From positions 61,471,146 to 61,535,145 of the forward strand of contig CM060193.1 of assembly GCA_030549335.1 (NCBI GenBank): 64,000 nucleotides of DNA, read 5' to 3'. Numbering within the stretch: the stretch's first letter is position 1; every line of letters starts with the position of its first letter. The notes below the pieces were generated by a model, which was not told the origin of the DNA, did no database searches, and saw nothing but the letters and a program-made list of their open reading frames with translations. The translations under genes and the position numbers were made by a program. This document shows, one piece after another, positions 1 to 12,500 of this stretch. The DNA is from Pontederia crassipes. Lineage: Eukaryota; Streptophyta; Magnoliopsida; Commelinales; Pontederiaceae.

Positions 1-97
1 ATATACAAATATAAAAAGGGACATTGCCCCCTCCCCCTCGCCGGCGTCAAAGGGAGGTGGTGGCGCCCCATGTTCGTGTCCCCAGCAAGGGGAGGCG

Positions 98-553
98 TCG
101 GACTTGTCGACGTTCAAGTCGCTGATCGGACAGCTGCTCTCGTCCTCCAATGAGTAGTGCTCTGCCGCTGAGGCCCTCTTCAATCTCTTCCATGATCACC
201 ACCCAGACGCCCTCACCCTCAAGCTCGCCGACCTCCTCCACTCCTCACCCCTCCTCGACCTCCAGGCAAACTCCGCTGTCCTCCACAAGCTCCTCATGTA
301 CCGCAGCTCTGGCGACACATCCATAGATGAGGTCAAATCCTACATCTGGCCACACCTCAAACTGTTGACCCAATCCAACCTCAAGTCTCTCCTATCCTTG
401 CTCTTCGTCGAGTCCGATCACTCCATAGGCAAGAAGTCCGGCGAGGCATCGACAGCTGCTCTGTTCGGAGGTGTCCAGCGCCCAACTCGGTGGAGCCGGA
501 TCAGGAACCGCATCGCGTCCCGCGGGCAGCCTGTGGTGGTTCCCCTCTGCTAG
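98..553 (+). pseudogene. Importin-5 (karyopherin beta-3)-like N-terminal fragment, broken
   Basis: Translation in the frame starting at 98 reads like the N-terminal HEAT repeats of plant importin-5/RanBP5: a short helix ending in QLLSSSNE, then AEALFNL, HPDALTLKLADLL, KLLMYR and TQSNLKSLLSLLF. Importin-5 carries cargo through the nuclear pore with Ran-GTP. The fragment has an in-frame TAG at 155-157, and after about 477 the resemblance ends and the frame closes at 551-553. No exon-intron structure is visible and no further importin repeat follows. It is best read as a dead gene fragment or a transposon-captured piece. The assignment is recognition by eye. Confidence 0.6.
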
Positions 554-1081
554 GCCGAGTACGTCCACAGTGTCCAGGCACAGTCGAGTCCTCTAAAGAA
601 CATCCGGCGATGATGACACCACCCCTGTGAGACTGAGAACGGACAGCAGGGAGAAGAGGATGAGGAAGCTGGAGCGTAGGTGAAGCTGCAGCCACCGAGC
701 TCCATGAAGCGCTGACCGGCTGCTGAACGTCGGCGATGTCATCTCGGCGAGGCCGCCTGAGACAGAGGGAGAGAGGGCGCCGCCCCCCTCCTTTCTTGCT
801 GTCGCCGGAGGGAAAGGGGAAAGGGGACAGCGACCCCCTTTTTATAATATTTTTTAACTTTTATAATATTTATTATTATATATTATTTTATGCTTTTTTA
901 AACATTAAAAGATAGGGCAATTAACCGCCCAAAAATGATGATTTTGTTTGACATCTTATTTTCATGATCTAAACTATTGATAGTTGATGACCCTGCCAGG
1001 AAAAAAAGTTGTCCTTATGTGATGAGCTCCACTGACTGCAATTTTCTTTCATGTGATATATGATTTTTTTGTCCTTTCCAG
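554..1081. other. Non-coding stretch between importin fragment and first visible ABCD1 exon
   Basis: A GC-rich tail without a convincing frame up to about 840 gives way to AT-rich sequence that ends in a pyrimidine-rich splice acceptor (AG at 1080-1081). The right part is probably intron of the ABCD1 gene. I see no exon encoding the residues that normally precede the 1082 exon. Confidence 0.5.
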
Positions 1082-4000
1082 GTGTTTCAAATGTCAAATA
1101 GAACTATTGATGCAGATCAGAGGATAACTCATGATGTTGAGAAATTGTCATCTGACCTCTCTGGACTAGTGACAGGGATGGTAAAACCCTCTGTAGACAT
1201 TCTTTGGTGAGCAATATATTTTCCCATATGTAGCTTGATCTTTAACTGAATTCACAAACCAAAAGATTTGAGAAAGATTCTGAGACCTGCTGCTTGCCCT
1301 AAATATTCAGGTTTACATGGAGAATGAAACTCTTGACAGGACGAAGAGGAGTTGCTATTTTGTATGCTTATATGTTACTGGGTTTGGGCTTCTTGAGGAC
1401 TGTTGCCCCTGAATTTGGTGATTTAGCAAGTAAAGAGCAGCAACTTGAGGGGACATTTAGGTAAATGATTCATTGCTGGTTCATCAGATGTACAAAGTCA
1501 TACTTGTTATACTCTTCGTTTTGTTTGTAATAGCTAATTCACCCAATATTTGTGCAATGCCTTCACCAGATTTATGCACTCGAGATTATGCACACATGCA
1601 GAATCTATTGCCTTTTTTGGTGGTGGCCTGCGGGAAAAAGCTGTGAGCTCTTTGCACCTCCCTGTCATTCATTGTCATGCAGCTGTGTGATCTTGTTGAA
1701 AATTCTTTCTATATAAAATCTGACTGTATCTTATAGTTTGACATTTCGTTCACTGAAAATTCTTTTCATCTTTGGCATCAGTTTGACATTTGTTAAGTTG
1801 GAAAATTTTCTAATCTTTCTCATGGTCTGCCTAGTAATGCAGTTGATTGGCTTGCTTCCAAAAAGTACTCCAACTTAAAGTTATACTATGGTTAATCTGC
1901 TATAAATTTGATAGCTCTGCCTTGCTAAGAGAAATATTGATAGCTGTTAAGATTCAGTGAAGTTCAACAATCGTTAATACCCTTTTAAAAAAATGTTAGT
2001 TGTAATTTAAGGTTTCTTAACTTTTTCATGGTTTCCTTCTTCAACATTTCTCTTTGTTGGTGATTGACTGTTAGGATGTTCTCAACATTTTTTTTTACTA
2101 TACAATTTACTTCTTCCTTGGTTGTGTTCCTATTTCATTTTCATGAGTTTCTCATGAATTGACTATTTCCGGAGTTATGCTTTTTTTATCTTGTTTCTGA
2201 AGCATCTTGTGTTTCCCAGCATAATCTGTGATATAACATGCGACTTTACAAGTTTTATATAGTTAGTAATCCTTTGAATCTTGTTGATCTTAAGCAGATG
2301 ATTGATTTAGGATTCAAAGAATTTCTTGATCTTACATATTTTACAAGTTTATATAGCTAGCAATCCTTTCAATATTTGTGATCTTAAGCAGTTGATTTAT
2401 TCAACATTCTAAGAATTTCTTAACCTTACATACTTTACAAGTTTAATATAGCTAGTAATCCTTTCAATATTGTTGATCTTAAGCAGATGATTGATTTAGG
2501 ATTCCAAGAATTGCTTGACCATTGTAAGATCCACTTGAGGAATAAGTGGTTGTATGGTATACTGGATGAGTTCATTACAAAGCAACTCCCACATAATGTG
2601 ACATGGGGGTTGAGTTTGCTATATGCTATCGAACACAAAGGGGATCGCGCATTGACTTCTACTCAAGGTTGAAATTGTGATGTTTCTTATTAATGTCATT
2701 GATTGTCACTTGTTTGTTATTGAAATAAATAATATGTTCAACAGGGGAGCTTGCTCATGCACTGAGATTCTTGGCATCTGTGGTATCACAAAGCTTTTTA
2801 GCATTTGGGGACATTCTTGAGCTGCATCGGAAGTTTCTTGAACTCTCTGGTGGTGTAAATAGGATTTTTGAGCTAGAGGAGGTTCTTGATGCCGCCCACA
2901 GTAGTAAGTCTTCTTTGATGGTAATTTTTACCATGATATTTTCACCTTTTGATTAAACACCTCTTGCAATCTGCAATGAATGAAGTAAAGTGACCATGAA
3001 AATTTTACTTCAAGGTGCCAATGTAGCTGCTATTAACTAGGAAAAAATGCATATGAAAAACCAGTTACTAAAGCACATGCCCACGCTTCATACATTGGGC
3101 CATCAAATTAACTTGATTGATTGATTACTATCATGCCACATTATCTGGTTGTTGTTGGCAAAAAATACAATAGTTTTTTTTTTTTGAAAGGCAATACAAT
3201 AGATAGATGGATGCTTCAACATATAATCATTCTGTTGCTTTTGGATGTCTTGTTTGAGGTTTTCACAGTGTTCATGAAGGCAATCACTGTGTTCATTAGT
3301 CGGTTAGTGGAGCAGGAAATGCCAAAAACCACTGCATGTTGGTCTTTCATATGATAAGTGGGCCATAGGAGTTGCCATGCTAGTTCAATTTTTCCTTTCC
3401 ATCCTTTTTTTCCCTTTACACAAACTTGAACTTAAAACCCTGTTGCGTTCATTGCTACTACATGCTGTTTTTTCTTTGTGCTTCTCTACTACTTCTGTCC
3501 AATCTTGTATTGTTGCAATTTTCTGTGCCTTTTCAACTCTGGTAGCTTTATTATATGACCTTAGTGCTACAGTTTACTTGTTTGTTTCGCTTTTGGCATA
3601 ATTATAGTCTATATTTTATTGATATATTTATTTCTACTAATTAACCAAGACAAGGAACATGGAGTTACCTCATTATCCTCTCAGCACACTTCAATTTCTT
3701 GAATGGATTAACCGTATTTTTTTCCATCCCATCTGATTATGGTTATATGATTCTCAAATATTATCTTACAATCCATGCAAGTTTTCAGAATTTACTTGAT
3801 TGCATTTTAGAACACAGCAGATTATCTTAACCCTGCGTGTTTTTCTTTTGAGGAAGAAAATGATAACTACTGAGAATTGGGTAGCTATCCGTTTTTATTT
3901 AAACATCTTAACCCGGTGTTGTGTTGTGAATTTTGACAAAAAAACAGATGCTAGTCCACTTGATGCAAATAGCTGCGCTGAATCAAATGGTACACTTGAT

Positions 4001-5850
4001 GAAAATGTTCTCTCATTCTCGAAGGTGGACATTGTTACTCCATCTCAAAAGCTTTTAGCCAGGCAGCTGACATGTGATGTTGTACATGGGAAAAGTCTGC
4101 TTCTTACTGGTTAGTCAGGAACTTATTCAATTACTTTTTTAGATTGATAAGAAACTTAAATATCCTTTAATCTTTTGAAGGACCTAATGGGAGTGGAAAG
4201 AGTTCCATTTTTAGAGTTCTTCGAGGTTTGTGGCCTGTCGTGTCTGGAAAACTTGTCAGATCCAGCCAAGCAGTATTTTATGTTCCTCAACGGCCATACA
4301 CATGTTTGGGATCATTGAGAGATCAAATTATATATCCGCTCTCACGTGAAGAAGCTGAGATGAGAATACTATCAGTGTTTAAATCTAGTAAGTCACATTA
4401 TCGTACTTTGCCTTGTGTAATTAAGTGTTCAATGGCCTAGATTGTAGATTAAGTTGCTATATTGTATCATTGAAAACTTGTGAAGATAATAAATTGAAAG
4501 GAATGTTTACTGTCTGTTTATGATTATTGTTTGAAGTTCAAGATTTTCAGGGAAAACATTCCTCAAACGAGGCTTGTTTTTGTCATCAATAATCAAACTT
4601 GTATCCCTTCAAAGAAATAAAAGAATAAAACCTGTAAAGTTAACTATCTTAAAAAAACCTGTAAAATTAACACGATAAATGCTTCATTGCTTGTTGCCTT
4701 GTAGTTAGGTTTTGTGATTTTACGATTCTAATGTTGACAAAGATTTTTGCTGTACTTCTACTGATCAAACCACAAACAGACACTAGTGTAGTGTGACTAT
4801 GGAAGTTTCTTAAATGTACAATCACACAAAGAACCTCTATTGTATTGACCTCATTCTCTGTCGTCCTATACTTAATCAAATTGGTTGATCTGATCTAAAA
4901 CTGCTATAGTTTGATGCCACTGATGAAAATCAATCTGAAATATTAGAAGAAATAAGAGAAAAAGTAGGCCGAAAATCAGAAGTTTCCATTTTCACCCACT
5001 CACCAATCAACAGTCAAGTCTGCTTGTTGGAAACCAAAGAATAGAAATGAGGACCACTGCTTTCTCTGTACTTGGTTAAAACAGTTGTTTCTGGTCTACT
5101 GTGACTAGTACAAATTTGCTGAATTACTGCTTTTAGATTTCTCCCGTTACTAGCATTTTTTCTTTACAAGGATTCTACTTGGAGATGACCTAATTTCTAA
5201 TTGGCCATGATATGTTTTCTTTCTATTTGCAGCTGACAAATCTGATGCTTCTCATCTTCTGGACTCTCACCTAAAAACTATTCTGGAGAGCATCAGATTA
5301 ATTTATCTTCTTGAACGAGGAGGGTTGGATGCCACTGTGGATGATTCTTTATCCTTGGGAGAACAGCAGAGGTTGGGAATGGTAAGATTATTTTTTTACA
5401 CTTCTGTTTGTGCATGCCTGTGTATTATCTCATATGCAGCTAAGGAAATAACCTTTGCAGGCTCGTTTGTTTTTCCATAATCCAAAATATGGTATCCTGG
5501 ATGAATGCACCAAGTAAGAAAAACTTTCTGTTTTGGGAAATTCTTTCCTTTGAAAAACCTGAATACTGATTTTGTGCATATTTTTCTGTCATAGCGCAAC
5601 TAGTGTAGATATTGAAGAGCATCTATATAGGCTTGCAAGTGACATGGGTATAACAGTTATTACATCTTCCCAGGTAAAACTAGGTAGTACATGGATTTTT
5701 ATGCTCGTGCTATCCTAATCTTTAGTAACTTTTTAAGTTTAATTGGTTATCTGTTTATTTCAGCGGCCCGCCCTCATACCATTCCATTCAATGGAGCTGA
5801 AGCTTATTGATGGAGAGGGCAAATGGGAGTTGTATGCAATCAATCAGTAA
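1082..5850 (+). CDS. ABCD1: Peroxisomal ABC transporter D family (COMATOSE/PXA1 type), 3' half of gene
   Basis: Eleven exons join in one open frame: 1082-1206, 1311-1460, 1570-1642, 2487-2667, 2745-2903, 3948-4109, 4181-4387, 5233-5381, 5461-5513, 5595-5673 and 5764-5850 (474 residues plus TAA). All junctions are GT-AG and phases match. The product corresponds to the second half of plant ABCD1, a full-size transporter of about 1,340 residues that imports acyl-CoAs and jasmonate precursors into peroxisomes for beta-oxidation. Visible are the end of the second membrane domain, Walker A (GPNGSGKSS, spanning the 4109/4181 junction), FYVPQRPY, the signature LSLGEQQ, Walker B ([12 protein letters not shown]) and the SSQRPAL switch region. 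The first half is absent; it may lie left of the window or be lost. Linker residues just before FYVPQ and just before the signature appear shorter than I remember for the family. Confidence 0.85.
2246..2528 (+). repeat. Three tandem copies (about 94 bp) of an intron-exon boundary in ABCD1
   Basis: The block TTACAAGTTT...GATCTTAAGCAG followed by an ATGATTGATTTAGGATTC-like segment occurs at about 2246, 2341 and 2435. Each copy carries its own acceptor AG (2296-2297, 2390-2391, 2485-2486). Only the last copy leads into the full-length exon (2487-2667). Copy 1 keeps the first exon codons but reaches an in-frame stop within the next repeat. Copy 2 is degenerate. Confidence 0.85.
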
Positions 5851-7652
5851 TAGTTTCAGAAAGGTTAGTCATGCTGCTGTCCGTTGCATCATTTGTGCAA
5901 TTTGTGAAGCAATTGTTCTTGGTCTGCTTGCTAAATCAGGGAAAATTTGGGTCGCTGACCTTCTAAGCTAACTTGAGCAGCCCCAGGGACAAAAAAAATT
6001 AGAAAGCTGGGAAGCTGGCTCGAAATTCCAAAGATAATGTATATTCTTCTGAAAGAACTGTCCAGAAGAAGTGCAACCATAGATAATTGCTTGAACACTG
6101 AGCAAGCAAGTTTCATAGCAGCCAATAAGCACAAGATGCGTTCTATTATTAGTTGATATTTTTTGTACAGTCAATCTCATAGGTGGTCTTTTGTTGACTG
6201 GAGGCTGCGAGCCATTGGTGATCTCGAGTCTCCGGCAATAAGATGCCGTTGTTCCAACACAGGTCAAAGTAGCACCTCACAGGTCAAAGTAGCACCTCTG
6301 GTAGTTGACCATTATTATCGACTATAAAAGCAATCCCAAGAATTAGATTCTTGAAAAGTTCACTGTAACTCAACTTGTAGGAAGGATCAAGGAAGAGCAA
6401 AACATTCGTTTATATTTATTGGCCCCTGAAACTTGGTTTAATTTATAAATCCTTCAATTTTAAGTTCTTCAATCACCTTTTCTATTATGGTCATCTATAT
6501 TCTGGGTCTGTAGAATGGGCATGGGGACCAGGTGTGGCAAAGCTTTTGATCGCCCTTTTCCCCTTTACTTTTTGAATGTTTTAATCATCTCTGGTAACTA
6601 TTGCAAGTTAAATCATCCGCATTTTGTGTTTTTTTTTTTCCGGTTGGAAACACGTCGAGCAATTTGAGAAGATGGTTCTTGTCGTGAAAGTGTAATGAGA
6701 TCACCATTTGATAATTAAGGTGTGAACTTTGTTTTTCACGTCTATATACATATATAATTATAATAGAATGAATGCACATGTTTCTAAAGTATTAAATGAA
6801 TATCAATTGAAAATTGATTCGATTAAAAAATTAGTTCATTAAATGTTTTTGTACTAAAATTAAAATGAAAAACTAATCAAGTTAACCACATCCTAAAGTG
6901 TGACAAAACTTCCTCTATTTCATGATCCAAAATTTTTATATTAACACAATATGTTTCAATAGGTATAGCGGGTGAGCTCGATTGCGATCGATTTTAACTT
7001 TTAATATTTGCTGGTATTTTTTTTATACCATATTGAAGTGGTTTAAAATGTCTTCGTCACACTTTTAGTTTTTAATCGAAGGGTTCTTATATGTTGACCA
7101 ATCAAAACAATGATATGTACTCAATTAAAATATTTAGAATTGGCATGGTGTATGAAGACATATCTTTTTTTTTTTCGGTCATGGTGTATGAAAACATATA
7201 TTAAAATTGGCATATTTAGAATATCGGATTTGGTGAAGTTGGTCAAAAAAATTGAAAGAAATCAAAGCGCACATATTAACATGTTCAGCAAGTAAGATAA
7301 ATAAGTGACAGAAGAAAGGAATATCAATAACGCTAACATTTTTGTTCAATAAAAAGTTTGGATGAGCCGATGCTACAAAAGAGTTGTAGGGGTGAGGTTC
7401 TACGCACACACCAATTTTTCTTACTAGTTTAATTTATTAAACTCAAATATGTAATAAATAATTGTTTAACGCTTCAAGAATTATAAATTAAGACTTATAA
7501 TCATGTTTTTGTACATGAAATAAGTTACATTATATATAATCATGCATATTATACGATACAATAAGTCAAAATGCACGTTACAATTTTCTTACTAGGAAGT
7601 GATAATTCTTGTAACTTAGCGATCAAATACAAGAGTAAAGGAATATACCATA

Positions 7653-7655
<3 letters not shown>
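5851..7655. other. ABCD1 3' flank and AT-rich intergenic DNA
   Basis: No coding region is supported. The first few hundred bases probably include the ABCD1 3' UTR. A 20-base direct duplication lies at about 6259-6298, and a short duplicated motif (CATGGTGTATGAA) near 7144 and 7181. The rest is AT-rich. Confidence 0.5.

Positions 7656-7708
<53 letters not shown>
7656..7708. repeat. (AT)n microsatellite
   Basis: About 26 uninterrupted AT dinucleotides. Confidence 0.95.
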
Positions 7709-7710
<2 letters not shown>

Positions 7711-8023
7711 AATATATGGAGGTGTAAATTCAAAAAGAGTTAACATGTGTAAATTATGATTCATTTAAATTATCATGACATCAAACAATTAAAATTATCT
7801 TAACTTTTTATATTAAGATTCATCATTAAATTTTAATTCAACTATTAAACTATACACGTAAATTCTTTATAGGTTTACACATACATTTTTCTCATATATA
7901 TACACATATAATTTAACATCTTTGCCTTTAGTAAGATTTTTGTTTGGTAAAAAAAATGCTCGTCTTATTTATAATGAGCTACTTGTATACCATTAATTTG
8001 AATATAATATACTTAGCTTCTCC

Positions 8024-8439
8024 ACTGCTCGGAGAGGTGATATGCCGTCTTCAACCAGTAATTGGACGAGGCGGATCGCATGATCGACATGGGTTTCCAA
8101 CAGCAAGTGATCCCCTCGTTGCAATTAAGATTTTTGCACTAGAAAAATTAAATTTTTGCTCGAGAAAAATTACATACCATGAGAAAATTTAAGAAATTTA
8201 AGGTGACGCAGAATTTTATTAGATGAATGAAACTGTTCGGAGAGGCGATATGCCGTCTTCAACCAGTAATTGGACGAGGCGGATCGCATGATCGACATGG
8301 ATTTCCAACAGCAAGTGATTCCCTCGATGCAATTATGATTTTTGCACGAGAGAAATTAAATTTTTGCTCGAGAAAAATTACGTACCGCGAAAAAATTCAA
8401 GAAATTTAAGGTGATGCAGAATTTTATTAGATGAATAAA
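8024..8439 (+). pseudogene. Tandem 208-bp duplication carrying a decayed DEAD-box motif II segment (PRP28/RH21-like)
   Basis: Two copies, offset by 208 bp (8029 and 8237), each contain a short segment whose translation is LDEADRMIDMGFQQQV, preceded by a stop. This is motif II and downstream of DEAD-box RNA helicases; MIDMGF is typical of the splicing helicase PRP28 (plant RH21). The flanking AT-rich part of each unit is non-coding, so an exon piece with intron sequence was duplicated. Neither copy can encode a helicase. Confidence 0.7.
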
Positions 8440-8724
8440 ATAAAAGAGGATTATAAAATAACATTACTTTCTGTTTGGATCTTAGGAAGTTTATATTCCC
8501 TTTTATAGAAGACGATATGAATTATACACCAATTGAGATTTTGAATTAATCTCTAAAAAATAAGACACTTGTTTTGTAATAAAAAAATAAATCAATTCCA
8601 AATCACATGCAGAATACTTCATAAAATTTTGTAGGGAACTTCGCCCCCTGCAATCCTCGCAGGGATCCTCTTCGTCCTTAGGCTCGTTGATAAGATAACG
8701 AGACCCTGTAATATTAGGGTCATT

Positions 8725-9030
8725 ATTAACACTTTCAAGTAATTTAAAGCCTAACACCGAGGACGAAGAACGCCGACGTGCATGTCTAGAGCGCCACCAT
8801 GCCTCCGGCAGTGGAAAGGCTTGCCGGAAAGTATCTGAGGAACCCCGTGGTTTTTGTCACAGTAGGAGAAGCTCGTAAGAGGCCACGTATGGTGAAGTAA
8901 GGAGAGAAGCAGCTTCTCGGGCTGCAGAAATCTGTTCGAGGAGCTCGGCGACAGGACAGCCGTCGTCTTCTACGACACGAGGAATTCCGTAGACCTGAGG
9001 GCCGACGACTTGCAGAGGTTTTAGTGTAAG
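8725..9030 (+). pseudogene. Decayed PRP28/RH21-like DEAD-box helicase exon
   Basis: Translation around 8795-8880 gives [21 protein letters not shown], which is motif III and downstream of the same helicase family, with a stop just before it and another after RMVK. Around 8940-9020 a shifted frame gives LGDRTAVVFYDT, like the start of the second RecA domain. Frameshifts and stops show it is dead. Order and strand agree with the motif II pieces at 8.0-8.4 kb, so all are probably remnants of one gene copy. Confidence 0.7.
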
Positions 9031-9569
9031 CTTCATACTGGAAACTGTTGTTCTTTGTTTGTATAGCACTTCATTTTATCAATTCAATTCACGAACATAT
9101 TAAAAGAAATCAAATTCGGACTTGTGAGTAATCAGCTGCTAGTTGCTTCTTGGCAGCACATCTTTACTTTTTGGAATGCCATGATATGTCATGTAGCAAT
9201 CCTCATTGCTGATAGATGGATGTCCAATATCTTCTGTTTTCCACGCATCCACTGACAACTTTTTAACCGTGACATCTTGAGCATGCTAATTGGCAAGATA
9301 TAACTTCAACCCCATTTTTGTCACATATCATTCTAGTGATTACTCAGAAAGGAATTGTGTTGGTGGTGCTTCTGTTATACTGCTAAATGAAGTATTATTA
9401 TGAAGAACTCTTTCAACTACGTAACTCCATATTTTTTTTAAAAAAAATTGTAAAGTATCACAAGAGAAACTCAGAGGCCATTGTCAAGGAAATAAAAATC
9501 AGAATGTACAATCACAAAGGTGTTTGTATGTGCTTATTAGCTTAATTGTATGTGTGTGTGTATTGGATG
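9031..9569. other. Non-coding stretch 3' of the dehydrogenase gene
   Basis: AT-rich with a short TG run near 9550. It probably contains the 3' UTR of the minus-strand dehydrogenase. No other feature is seen. Confidence 0.4.
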
Positions 9570-12500
9570 TTACGTTGCTTTTCCCGTCTCTTTTAAAAGT
9601 CCCTGACTGAAGTCCCACAGCTTTTTCCCTAAGTCTTCATCCCTTGCTTTTCTTGAAGGAGTCACCTCATTGCAGTCAGAAAAATACTTCCCGGTTACAT
9701 CTTTCAGGTTGGGGTGCAATGCTAAGTAACAAGTAGTTGCAGCTCCCTGCAAATGTAGAGGTTTTCTAGTTATGCTTGATGTGATAGGAACAAAACCATT
9801 AGAATGAGCCATTATTTATTTATTTTTTCAAGGGAGAATGCAAGAACACATATTACCTGGAGGATGCCCTTTGTGAATGGTTTTATCAGAGTAGCTAATG
9901 CAGTCATTAGAGCTACAAGTAGAAAAAAAAGGAAGGCAATTATTTGCAAGTCCATAAAAAATGCACACTGAAAAGAAAGGCTTAGAATCAAGATGCTTAC
10001 TGGGGTTTATGTTAATATGACGAAACAGATTAGTTCGCACAAGTCCTGGATGTAATGAGTTCACTGTCACATTGGATCCTTCTTCCTGGAAAATTCCAGA
10101 TGCAACCATCAAATCCATGTCTATTTTGCAAAAAAAAAAAAAAAAAAAAAACTTATTTATTTTACTGATTGTAACATGATCCACAATTTTGAACGTTAAT
10201 GAAGAAAACATTTCATGGACAATGTGTAACTCTGTACAACACTGTCCTATTGGCCTTATTTGCCATTTCTAAAATTTTATTGCCCACACCTTCTTACCTA
10301 TTTTGTCCTCTACTTTTTGCATAATAAAAAAAAAAGAAAATACTTGGGTCTTGTGGCAAAAGCATAGGCACACATATATAGAGTAAAAGGGTAAAAATCA
10401 TTGTATTATGAACTATAGCGACTTTGTTTATGGGTTATATATTTTCTACTATAGCGATTTTTCGTAATTTTGAATTATGACCTTACCTCATGATAATGTC
10501 TAAACTTTACCACGATGTCCACTTCAATCCTTTCATCTGATTTTGTTAAATTTTCTTATTTATGAAAATATTAAAATGTCATTCCACGAATTGTTCTCTT
10601 TTTTATGTTTTTTTAAAAATAAAATATTTGACAAATCAACAATGTTAAAGATACTTTTTAAATATTTTTAGTTTTTATATTATTTATTATTATTTAATTC
10701 TTTTTAAACATTAAAACAAAGGATAATTCGTGGAAGTGTGTTTTAGTCTTTTCATAAATAGAACAACACAACAACAACAACAACAAAGCCTTATCCCACT
10801 AGGTGGGGTCGGCTATATGGATCATACGACGCTTCGTTGATCCATGTTCATGAGATTCGACAGGGTTTTACACTGGCTGTCGGGGCCTAACACAACCCTC
10901 CTCCTTTATCCGGGCTTGGGACCGGCTATAAAACATAGGCGGAGTTTTCATAAATAGAACAAATTGAAAAAATAGGAAAATTAATAAAATAAGATAGAAG
11001 GACTAAAGTGAAAAATTAATATAATTCATGATAGATTCAAGGAAATAACCCTTTGTTTATTCAAGAAGACTGGAGCTTTCCGATTTGGATAATCACTGTG
11101 TGTAAAAGTATGTTGCGAATTTCCGTGACTTTTTGTCCACTTGGGGGTTGTTTGGTAAAAAAACTAAAAGGTTCCGAATATGCACGAGAACAAGTAAGAT
11201 CTTTCTACAGTCTATTTTGTTCTTGCTATCATCAAGAATAATTTCTTTCTGCTTTTTCAATTTTTCAGATAGCAGACAAGATTTGTTCATGTTTTTTTTT
11301 ATTCTTAACCTTGGTCGATCTATCCATAACAACATCCTTATGGTCCAGGAGATAGCTCACTCTCTCAATTCTGGCAAACAGAAATACATGATCCTCAAGG
11401 CTGACATGGCCAAGACTTTCGACCGTATTTCCTGGGAAGCAATCCATCACGTTCTCATTCACATGAACTTCCCACCATTATTTGTTAGTTGGATTATGTC
11501 TTGTGTCAAATCCCCTGTCTTCCACTGTATTATCAATGGAAAGATGTCCCATTCCTTCCGCAGCTACAAAGGGGTCCGGCAAGGCGACCCGCTCTCGCCT
11601 TATCTTTTCATTCTCGTTACATAGACATTATCTTCATTGCTCAATCACCAGTGTAGCATCGGCAAAATTCAACCATTTAGAATGAACAATTTCATGGCCA
11701 GTCACTTACTTTTTGCTGATGACCTGCTTATTCTCGTCGCGGCTAATATCAAGAATTGTACCAACGTTATCAACACTCTCACGCTTTACTATCAGCTTAC
11801 TAATCAGTGTATCAATCCAGATAAATTACATGTCTTTCTCCCTCCCCGTATGAGTACTCGTAGGCGCCAGAGAATCACCGCTGGCCTGGGCATAAACATG
11901 GGTTCTTTTCCTTTCGTCTATCTTGGAGTTCCTATCTCTTATAAACAGGTCACCGGGAAATAGCATTGGCTCATTGATAAGGTAACAATCAAACTTGATG
12001 GCTGGAAAGGTAAGCTCTTAAATCAGGCTGGTAGGCTTACTTTGATTAAGGCTGTTCTTCAGACATTACCTATTCATATTTTTGCCTCCACGTACATTAC
12101 TGGCTCTACTGTGGCGTTGCTTGAAAAACTATCGCGGAAATTTTTGTGGTCTTCTCTACAAAATGCTAAAGGGTGTCATCTTATTGCCTGGGACACGGTG
12201 CAATTACCATTTCATTTGGGCGTTCTTGATATTCGTATGGCCAAAGGGCGTTCTTGATATTACCATCTTATTTGGGCGTTCTTGCAATTACCATTTCATT
12301 TGGGTGTCCTCTGTGCAAACCTCTCTTATGGCCAAAAAAGTTTTCAATATTTTAAACAATGCTGATTCTTTATGGTCGAACCTCATTCACAACAAATATG
12401 GTACACTGCACCCTTGGGACACGTCGTTCCCTCCACACCCTGCTCGGTGTTGGAAGGCTGTACTGAACTGTACTTCTGTTATTCGTTCGGGCATTATGCG

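Noticed and set aside
47-241. Minus-strand open frame opposite the importin fragment
   Set aside because: Low-complexity Glu/Gly-rich shadow of the importin-like frame on the other strand.
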